A program made the position numbers and the translations under genes. This document shows, piece by piece, positions 56,941 through 64,000 of a stretch of DNA of 64,000 bases. Position 1 is the stretch's first letter. Each line of letters starts with the position of its first letter. Below the pieces are notes generated by a model. That model was given only the letters and a program-made list of their open reading frames with translations, was not told the origin of the DNA and ran no database searches. Origin of the DNA: Gigaspora rosea (lineage: Eukaryota; Glomeromycota; Glomeromycetes; Diversisporales; Gigasporaceae); contig QKWP01000195.1 of the NCBI GenBank assembly GCA_003550325.1, forward strand, positions 152,051-216,050, written 5' to 3'.

Positions 56941-59900
56941 TCAAAAAGTGATATCTAACTGAATTTTCTGAGTTTCAAATGCAGCCTTCTTTGGATATGA
57001 GCATTCAAATTTTGATGAATTATCAAAATCTGCAAGTGATTTATCATATTCCTTTACATTAAAATAAATTATTCCACGCAGTCGCAAAGCGAACGCATTC
57101 TTTGGATCAATTCTTAGTGATTTACGTAAATCTGCGAATGATTCCTTATATTTTTTGATTTTATAGTAGACAGCACTACGATAACCTAATGCGAATGAAT
57201 CTTTTGGATCAATTACTAATGAAATATTTAAGTCATCAAGTGAATTTTTGAACATATGAATCATATAATAAACTGCACCACGATTTTTTAATGCAAATGT
57301 ATCATTTGGATTCATCTCAATCGATTTATTTAGATCAAGAAAAGATTCGAGATAATTTTCTGAAATTCTATGGATTGACCCACGATTTCCTAATGCAATT
57401 GCATTGTCTGGTTCAATTCTCAATGATTTATTTGAATCTTCAAGTGATTTTTCATATTTTTCTGTTACATAGTAAATTCTTCCACGATATCCTAAAGAAT
57501 CTGCATTATTTGGATCAATTTCTAATGATCTATTCAAATCCGCTAATGATTTGTCGAACTCTTTCATGTGAAAATAAATTATTCCACGCTGTTGAAATGC
57601 ATATGCATTGTCCGGTTCAATTTCCAGCGATTTATTTAAATCGTCAAGTGACTTCTTATATTCTTTAATCCTGCGATAAATTAATCTACAATTTCTTAAT
57701 GCAAATGCATTACTTTGTTCAACTTTTAATAATTGGTTTACTAGTAATTCGTAAGGTATCTTATAATAGTCGATTTTAATTTGTAATGATTTGCTAAAAT
57801 CTTCGAGCGATTTATCATATTTTTTTAAGTAATAATAAGTTATACCACGTTGTTGCAATGTAAATGCATTATTAGATTTAATTTTTAACGATTGATTTAA
57901 ATCGTCAAGTGATTTATCATAATTCCTAATCATGCGATAATATACTCCACGAAATCTTAATGCAAAAGCATCGTCTGGCTCAATTTCTAGAGATTTGTTT
58001 AAATCAGTAAGTGATTTAAATATGATCTCGTAATAGTCATACAGAAGATAAATCGCACCGCGATTTTTTAATGCAAATGCATCATCTGGTTCAATTTCAA
58101 GAGACTTATTTAAGTCTTCAAGTGATTCACCGTATCTTTTCATTATTCTATAAATTGCACCACGATGCTTTAATGCAAATGCATCATATGGATCAGTTTT
58201 AAGAGATTTATTTAAGTCTGCAAGCGAGTCATCGTATCTTTTCATCATTCTATAAACCACACCACGATTTCCCAAAGCAACAGCATTAGTTGGTTCAATT
58301 ATTAATGATTTGTTTGAATCTTCGAGTGATTTTATATATTTTCCTATCATAAAATAAGTCCTTCCACGATATCCCAAAGAATCGGCGTTTTTTGGATCAA
58401 TTTCTAGTGATTTATTAAAGTCTTCAAGTGATTTACCATATTTTTTCATATAATGATAAGTTACACCACGTTGTTGTAATGTTGTTGCATTGTTTGGTTC
58501 AATTTTTAGTGAATTATTTAAATCTTTAAGGGACATTTTGTATTCTTTCATCTTGCAATAAGCCATTCCACGATAACTTAATGCAAATGCATCATTTGGT
58601 TCAAGTTCTAATGATTTATTTAAATCTTCAAGTGGTTTTTCGTATATATTGCTGTTATAATTGCGAACACGACTGCGGCGACAAAATGTGTACCAGAATG
58701 TGTAAAGTTCAAATGGGTCGCTTAAATCTTCAAGGGAATCTTTACTAATCATGAGATAAGTTGCACCACGATTTTTTAATGCAAAGGCGTCATTTGGTTC
58801 TATTTTAAGAGATTTATTTAAATCTGCAAGTGAATCTTCATACCTTTTCATTATTCTATAGATTGCACCACGATTTTTTAATGCAAATTCATCATCTGGT
58901 TCTATTTTGAGAGATTTATTTAGATCTACAAGTGATTCATCATACCTTTCCAATATTCTATAAATTGCGCCCCTATTTTTTAGTGCAAATGCATTATTTG
59001 GATCGGTCTCAAGAGATTTATTTAAGTTTATGAGTGATTCTTCGTATCTTTTTAATATGCTATAAATTTCTTCACGCAGTTCTAATGCAAATCTATAATA
59101 TGGTTCAATTTTTAAAGATTCATTTAGATCTTTAAGAGACTCTTCATATTTTTCCATCTTAAAATAAGTAAATCCACGAAATTTTAATGCCCATGCATTA
59201 TTAGGTTCAATTTCTAATGATTTACTTAAATCTATTAATGATACTTCATATTTTCCCAACATATGGTAAGTTTCTCCACGTAGTCGTAATGCGCATACAT
59301 CTTTTGGATCAATTTCTAGAGATTTGTTCAGATCTTTAAGTGATTCATTATACCTTTCCATATTAAAATATGTTGCTCCACGTTGCTTTAATGTCCATAA
59401 ATCATCTGGTTTCATCTTTAATAAATTATCAAAAATTTCAACTAATTCATCATATCTGTACATCTCAGAATCTGATCTTGTAATGGCTAAAAAATTTAGA
59501 TTCCATCTATTATTCAAGACATTAATTTTAAGCCGCGGATAAATTCTTAAAAGCGTATCTTTCTTTTCTATTGAAGGACTTGCTTTATCACGCGTACATA
59601 AAATAAAATCAACAATACGATTACTTTTGTAAAAAATAGGTTCAAAAACATGATTCAATCTATTTGCTTTTAAGTTGAAGTTGTCAGGATAATCCAAGTA
59701 TAATTTAATCGACTGCTCAAGGCTTTTGAATGGAACATTTGCAAAAATAGACAACGCACCGTATGGGTTTATTCTTTTATTTACATGAACTTCAAGTTTC
59801 TTTAATTGATTATGGGATTGGTGAATTAAAGCAAGTTGCTCTAATGTATAAAGTGGAATCTTCAAATATTTGAGACTTATCATATGTTGTGTAATAGTTT

Positions 59901-61005
59901 TAATAAGTTGTGTAATATCAAGATAATCACGAGAATGCCAGTCAAGTGCAACTCTTTTAAGCGTATGGCAGCTCTTTCTAATGAGACCAGATAATAATTT
60001 AATAGGAGTTGTAACATCATGAATGTTATAATTACCATAAGAATATTCTAAAGATGTTAAGTTTGAGAAGGCCGAAGCAATAGGAAGAAATAAAGAGGAG
60101 TTGAGCCCTTCACAGTGTTTAAACTTGATTTTGTTGATATTGGTGCATTGGGCAAGTGTATCAATAGCATCACTATTCAATTCAAATATTGTATAATTGA
60201 AAAATTCTGCCTCGCTTAAATCATTGATGTTATGTATGTCTTTAAATGTCACACTGTTAATTGAATGTTTTTGATTCAAAAGAGCTTGAACGGGAAATGA
60301 AGCAAAGTTATTACTGTTAATCAGAGAGAACTTTTTTAAATTTTTTTGAGAGCGGATAAGATCCGCCAACATTTTTCCTTCATCTTCGTGCCAAACGCTA
60401 ATCTTAAGAGTTTCAATACTATGACAGTCCTGTGCTATTGCGCTAAATAGTTGGGCCTTTTGCATTGGCCATTGATAACTACAATCAAGATAAGTCAAAC
60501 TACTAAATATAAGAGTGAACTCCGAAAAATAAGGAAGAACTGAAGATGCTATCTGATTTTGACATTTAAAATGTTGATTAAACAGATAGTCATAGAGATT
60601 AAATCGGCGTAATCTCATCATCTTCATTGCAAATATTTTAAGTAATTCAATTATAACGTTTTTACAACAATCATTCGCTATAGCCGAATTAAGAAATCGA
60701 TCATATGGAAGTTCTTTAAGAAATGATGGATAGTCAAAAAAAGGAGGCCGAATAATCGATAACCCAATCCTTTTATCATATCCTAATTTGAGAAAAATCT
60801 CATCTGGTATGAAAGCAAGATAGGTTTGGATTACTTTAGGTGATGGAGAAAAATTGTCATGAATTTTAAAGGGTGCTTCCCATAAAATTGAGACGGCACA
60901 AGCAGCCCAATATTTGTTAACCAAAAGACAAGAGTGTAAATCTTTACTAGTTGGAAGAAATCTAAAAATCGTTTCAAAATATTCCGGTGCAAACCTTTGA
61001 TCCAT
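56941..61005 (-). CDS. Giant F-box / tetratricopeptide-repeat protein (1354 aa)
   Basis: A single intact exon. Residues 1-46 (MDQRFAPEYFETIFRFLPTS, CLLVNKYWAACAVSILWEAP) form an AMF-type F-box. Residues of about 100-480 are an irregular leucine-rich region (LTYLDCSY, IETLKISVW, LKKFSLINS, LKYLKIPLY, LKKLEVHV). From about 500 to the C-terminus there are about 22 TPRs of 34 residues with consensus ALxxRGxxYxxMxxYxxSLxDLNKSLEIEPxNA. Three repeats carry insertions (SDPFELYTFWYTFCRRSR, YDYYEIIFKS, KIDYYKIPYELLVNQ). Repeats 9-11 (QQRG, GYRG, GNRG) recur as 17-19, so an 8-TPR block was duplicated. It probably acts as an SCF ubiquitin-ligase substrate receptor with TPR partner binding (inference). 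Repeated DNA makes unequal crossing-over likely. Confidence 0.9.
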   Translation of the reverse strand: MDQRFAPEYFETIFRFLPTSKDLHSCLLVNKYWAACAVSILWEAPFKIHDNFSPSPKVIQTYLAFIPDEIFLKLGYDKRIGLSIIRPPFFDYPSFLKELPYDRFLNSAIANDCCKNVIIELLKIFAMKMMRLRRFNLYDYLFNQHFKCQNQIASSVLPYFSEFTLIFSSLTYLDCSYQWPMQKAQLFSAIAQDCHSIETLKISVWHEDEGKMLADLIRSQKNLKKFSLINSNNFASFPVQALLNQKHSINSVTFKDIHNINDLSEAEFFNYTIFELNSDAIDTLAQCTNINKIKFKHCEGLNSSLFLPIASAFSNLTSLEYSYGNYNIHDVTTPIKLLSGLIRKSCHTLKRVALDWHSRDYLDITQLIKTITQHMISLKYLKIPLYTLEQLALIHQSHNQLKKLEVHVNKRINPYGALSIFANVPFKSLEQSIKLYLDYPDNFNLKANRLNHVFEPIFYKSNRIVDFILCTRDKASPSIEKKDTLLRIYPRLKINVLNNRWNLNFLAITRSDSEMYRYDELVEIFDNLLKMKPDDLWTLKQRGATYFNMERYNESLKDLNKSLEIDPKDVCALRLRGETYHMLGKYEVSLIDLSKSLEIEPNNAWALKFRGFTYFKMEKYEESLKDLNESLKIEPYYRFALELREEIYSILKRYEESLINLNKSLETDPNNAFALKNRGAIYRILERYDESLVDLNKSLKIEPDDEFALKNRGAIYRIMKRYEDSLADLNKSLKIEPNDAFALKNRGATYLMISKDSLEDLSDPFELYTFWYTFCRRSRVRNYNSNIYEKPLEDLNKSLELEPNDAFALSYRGMAYCKMKEYKMSLKDLNNSLKIEPNNATTLQQRGVTYHYMKKYGKSLEDFNKSLEIDPKNADSLGYRGRTYFMIGKYIKSLEDSNKSLIIEPTNAVALGNRGVVYRMMKRYDDSLADLNKSLKTDPYDAFALKHRGAIYRIMKRYGESLEDLNKSLEIEPDDAFALKNRGAIYLLYDYYEIIFKSLTDLNKSLEIEPDDAFALRFRGVYYRMIRNYDKSLDDLNQSLKIKSNNAFTLQQRGITYYYLKKYDKSLEDFSKSLQIKIDYYKIPYELLVNQLLKVEQSNAFALRNCRLIYRRIKEYKKSLDDLNKSLEIEPDNAYAFQQRGIIYFHMKEFDKSLADLNRSLEIDPNNADSLGYRGRIYYVTEKYEKSLEDSNKSLRIEPDNAIALGNRGSIHRISENYLESFLDLNKSIEMNPNDTFALKNRGAVYYMIHMFKNSLDDLNISLVIDPKDSFALGYRSAVYYKIKKYKESFADLRKSLRIDPKNAFALRLRGIIYFNVKEYDKSLADFDNSSKFECSYPKKAAFETQKIQLDITF

Positions 61006-61546
61006 TATTATTAAGATAATTATTAGAAAGATTTAGAGTCATTTAGGCAGTGATGTCACAACGGACATTCAAGGCAAAAGAATACAATGATAGTTACGTT
61101 TTTATGATAAAGATCAGCATCATAACCATCACATGATGTAATACGTAATGATAAATTCCAAATTCAGACGTATTAAATCTGTACTTGTAAAATGATAAAC
61201 TAATTATAAAATTCATGTGACTAAAATAATAACACTACAAACGCATCTCCAAATTTGTATAAATGTGCAATACAAATTACTAATAAATTATGCATTACAA
61301 TAAAGAAATAATAACGCTGGTGCTATTGGCAGTATAATTCTTTAGGTTTTACCTATTTTAATCTCTTAACCACTGGAAGCGGATTTTAAGTCATAATTTT
61401 ATATTTCTTACTGGCAACGATATATCGACAATTTAACTTGGTTTGATTTGAATTTTTCACATTACATGAATTTTTAAAGTTGTGCAGTAATTTTGCAACA
61501 TCATTCCATTCATTCAAACTTGGTAATTTCAGAACTTATCGAGAAT
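61006..61546. other. Upstream region of the TPR gene
   Basis: AT-rich 5' flank. No gene or repeat pair could be supported. It contains the presumed promoter of the F-box/TPR gene. Confidence 0.4.
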
Positions 61547-61739
61547 ACAGTTGTTAGGCGAAACTGTTTTGTGCAAATGACGAAAGGCGAAACCTAAACC
61601 CGGCGAAAGACGAAAGTGGCGAAATTCTGGCGAAAGGCGAAACCCCTGGCGAAAGGCGAAACCCCTGGCGAAAGGTGAAACACCGGCGAAACCCCTGGCG
61701 AAGGTCAAAGCTCTCAGCAAAGTTTAAATTCTCTAAGGG

Positions 61740-61925
61740 AAAGGGCTGAACCATGTTAGCGAATGAAAATATTGATGTATGCATAGTATTGCTCATATAA
61801 AGAAATGTACCTAAGCCATGTTGGAGAATGAAATATTTGCATGTGGCATATGACTTATTTAAAGAAATATGCATACGTACCTAAGCCATGTTTGTGAATG
61901 AAAATATTTGCATGTAGTTATTAAG
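61740..61925. repeat. Three tandem units of about 70 bp
   Basis: Each unit has ACCTAAGCCATGTTxGxGAATGAAA followed by ATATTTGCATGT(A/G) and AAAGAAA. An A-rich tract (61925-62010) follows. Confidence 0.65.
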
Positions 61926-62342
61926 CAAACATAAAGAAACAAAAAAAACAAAAATAGAAAAAGAAAAAAGAAAATAAAAAAAAAAAAAAAAAAATAAAAA
62001 AAAAAATTAAAAATTTTTTATTCAATTAATTAAACAATATTTATTATTAAGTCGTTAAGATTTTTTTACAATTTTGTTTTTAAAACTTTAAATATCATGC
62101 ATAGTAAGTAGCTTATTAATAATATTATTATTAATCTTAGAGTTAACATTAAATGTTGGGAAATAATTGTTATATTATTAACTTTTAATTGGTCAAATAT
62201 AGTAAAATACAGATTGTTAAAAATAAAAAGTAGAATTACGTATATGCTGGAAGAAGCTATTTGATAACAAACAAATTATTAGTATTGGATTTAAATTATA
62301 TAGAAGCTTTAGTAGTGTTACATATAAATAGTTTATTAGATA

Positions 62343-62456
62343 CCGTATAGTCGCAAATAACGCGCAGGAGCGTTATTTCAAAATTTGGCCAAAATTAAGC
62401 TTAATTCGGGCCGAAATTCGAAATAACGCTTCTGCCGTTATTTTGCGACCATACGG
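62343..62456. mobile_element. 114-bp foldback element
   Basis: Left CCGTATAGTCGCAAATAACG and right CGTTATTTTGCGACCATACGG (first 20 bases matched) pair through GAGCGTTATTTC/GAAATAACGCT to a TTAAGCTTAA centre. It is nested inside the GCGAAA element. Confidence 0.75.
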
Positions 62457-62725
62457 CAGTAATTTTCATGAATATTTATTATTTAATTTATATATATCGT
62501 AGTTGAAGTTAATATTTGATTTTCCTTGATGTTGTCATTTGCTTGAAGTTACCAATTTAGGCACACTAATCAAATTAACCCCTGAGATTAGATCTTTTTG
62601 AACGCGTTAGTTAGCAAGTTTAGGTAGTTTGTGAAAACGAACAGTGTAAAGGATGACCGTACCTGGTATTTTCCAAGGTATGGAATATTATGCATTGAAC
62701 TTTTCTAGGATTGTATCCTCATTCA

Positions 62726-63000
62726 CTTATTTGCGCGGGTAAAACAAACTCCTGGATTAGAAATAGCCAATCGGAGAGTGTAACTTTGACTATACCGGAT
62801 CAGCCTGACAAACGCGTAAAAGAAGAAAAAAAGCGAAAATATACAAAAACTAATGTTTAAATTGATCTTGGTGCACAAATTAAAAATGACGGAAATGAAG
62901 TTTTATATAGTAGCACCAATATAAGCAAATAGTCTCTAACCTTAAGGCTCTAACCCTAATCTTTTATCTCACGCACTTAATTTATTTACTAAATTGGATT
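62726..63000. mobile_element. Family T TIR element, copy 3 (right end decayed)
   Basis: ACTTATTTGCGCGGGTAAAA at the left matches the TIR of 2062-2383. GAAAATATACAAAAACTAAT and AAAATGACGGAAATGAAGTT follow, with CTCTAACCCTAATC as the telomere-like remnant. The right TIR is only recognisable as CATGCAAATAAA. Confidence 0.6.
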
Positions 63001-63892
63001 TCCTTTTTTTGGATTTCCCATGCAAATAAATTATGCTCGGATTAGAGATGAGCAAGGGTAATTTACTTATTACCTTATTACGTTAAAGTTGTCTAAAAAA
63101 TATATTTACAACTAATAACATACTAAGGAATTATTTGACTTTAATAGGTAAATAACTTTGCCAATCTCTAACCCGAATATAAATGCTTACAGTGTAGATC
63201 TCATAGAGGGATCTACCACATAGCACTTTACGGTAGTTTCACTGCCTTTTGTCACTTTATTACCTTTCTTTAGTTCGTTACCTTTTGATAGCTTGCCACC
63301 TTTCGCCAGTTTCGCAACCTTTCGCCAGTTTCGCCACCTTTTGCCGGTTTCGCCACCTTACGCCAGTTTCGCCATTTCGTCTTTTAAAATTTTTTTTGGC
63401 GAAAGTCGAAACTAGGTTTCGCCTTTCGCCAATGGCGAAACCTCTAGGTTTCGCCTAACAACTGTAATCGAGAATGGTGCTTTAGAGGATTATGATTACA
63501 TATAGAAAGATCAGAAATCTGCTCAGACTTTAATTAGTAACAGAATATTGGTTGGCTCACGATAATCCAATTTCGATAATCCGAATTTCTGCAATAAAAC
63601 TTTTATGCATGTACGTTGTAACAGGCTAAATATATGGTGTATCCGACGTAGCGATTTATTTTTTATTATTTTATTTTTTTCCGTTTATGTTATTTGTGTT
63701 ATTTATGTTTTGATAGTAACGATCGACAAAATAGATAAATAGTAGATAGGTAGGAAAGAGAAGTAGAATAATGGTTAATCGCATCCAATTTTTTTAATAT
63801 GTAAATGAAAGATATGTAAACGGTGGAAATTCACATTCAATAAAGATAACTCACCACTGAGTTTACTTCGAAAAGATATACAGTAGAAGCTG

Positions 63893-64000
63893 CTCTAAGT
63901 CCCCTTGATTACAATAAAAATAATATCTGTTTGATAATTTTCTTGTCCCTGTTACCCTGTTTAATCGAAATAGAGAAAATAAGTAAAACTTCCTCATTAT
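63893..64000. mobile_element. Left end of a pogo-type element, cut by the window
   Basis: TACAGTAGAAGCTGCTCTAA at 63890 has the TA plus CAGT(A/C)...CTCT(A/C)A layout of the other pogo-type ends here. The partner end lies outside. 63476-63890 shows no gene. Confidence 0.4.

Larger units (their letters stand above)
61547..63466. mobile_element. 1.9-kb TIR element built of GCGAAA words, 9-bp target duplication
   Basis: The left end is ACAGTTGTTAGGCGAAAC and the right end GTTTCGCCTAACAACTGTA. ATCGAGAAT is duplicated at 61538-61546 and 63467-63475. Both subterminal regions (61560-61700 and 63290-63450) are tandem CTGGCGAAAGGCGAAACCC-type words, inverted between ends. No transposase is encoded. 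A 9-bp duplication suggests MULE relatives. It contains the two elements and a tandem repeat listed below. Confidence 0.8.

Noticed and set aside
61529-61874. Minus-strand ORFs rich in FARG/FRQGF
   Set aside because: They are translations of the GCGAAA word array at the element end.

Overview
The window looks like nuclear DNA of an arbuscular mycorrhizal fungus (Glomeromycotina, Rhizophagus/Gigaspora-like). This is inferred from very AT-rich sequence, short GT-AG introns, and the protein types present: a Sel1-repeat/protein-kinase fusion with the HRDLHSGN catalytic loop, F-box/leucine-rich proteins, a giant F-box/TPR protein, a small LRR protein with a C-terminal membrane segment, and a Ras-like GTPase. 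A dense mixture of CACTA-like, hAT, MULE and Tc1/mariner-pogo relics also fits. No species can be named from sequence alone. A 108-base run of N (52486-52593) shows this is a scaffold.

Layout. 1-2440: repeats, including a reverse-strand tRNA-headed SINE with a perfect 13-bp target duplication, a TA-flanked MITE and a 26-bp-TIR MITE. 2444-4419: Sel1-kinase gene with two frame breaks. 4420-5902: intergenic, with one MITE built from TCGGGAT words. 5903-13336: a 7.4-kb CACTA-like (tnp2) transposon with a divergent gene pair: an eight-exon transposase on the minus strand, with two premature stops and one homopolymer frameshift, and an accessory gene on the plus strand. 15264-17055: two-exon F-box gene. 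17.4-26.6 kb: almost only TIR and foldback elements, several nested. 26897-27649: LRR membrane protein. 28-35 kb: more MITEs, an array of about ten palindromic iterons and telomere-like cores. 35-39.2 kb: a duplicated promoter/exon 1 followed by a four-exon Ras-like gene ending in a CAAX box. 41.2-46.7 kb: a decayed hAT transposase gene split by a 2.65-kb mariner-type element, which holds a SINE that holds a hAT MITE; a second SINE lies downstream in the same hAT relic. 46.8-50.9 kb: a decayed MULE transposase gene split by a pogo-type element that holds a foldback. 51-56.6 kb: T-rich DNA, the gap and small elements. 56941-61005: a single-exon 1354-aa F-box/TPR protein. 61.5-63.5 kb: a 1.9-kb TIR element made of GCGAAA words, with further elements inside.

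How the genes relate. Nothing suggests an operon-like system. Host genes are single islands (signalling kinase, two F-box ubiquitin-ligase adaptor candidates, LRR protein, small GTPase) in a sea of mobile DNA. The most informative content is the mobile DNA. Target duplications and uninterrupted flanking sequence let many insertions be delimited to the base. Several unrelated TIR families have telomere-like CCCTAA cores, and three SINE-like elements share a tRNA-like head, a 3' hairpin and an A-tail. No CRISPR array, operon, riboswitch or bona fide tRNA/rRNA gene was seen.
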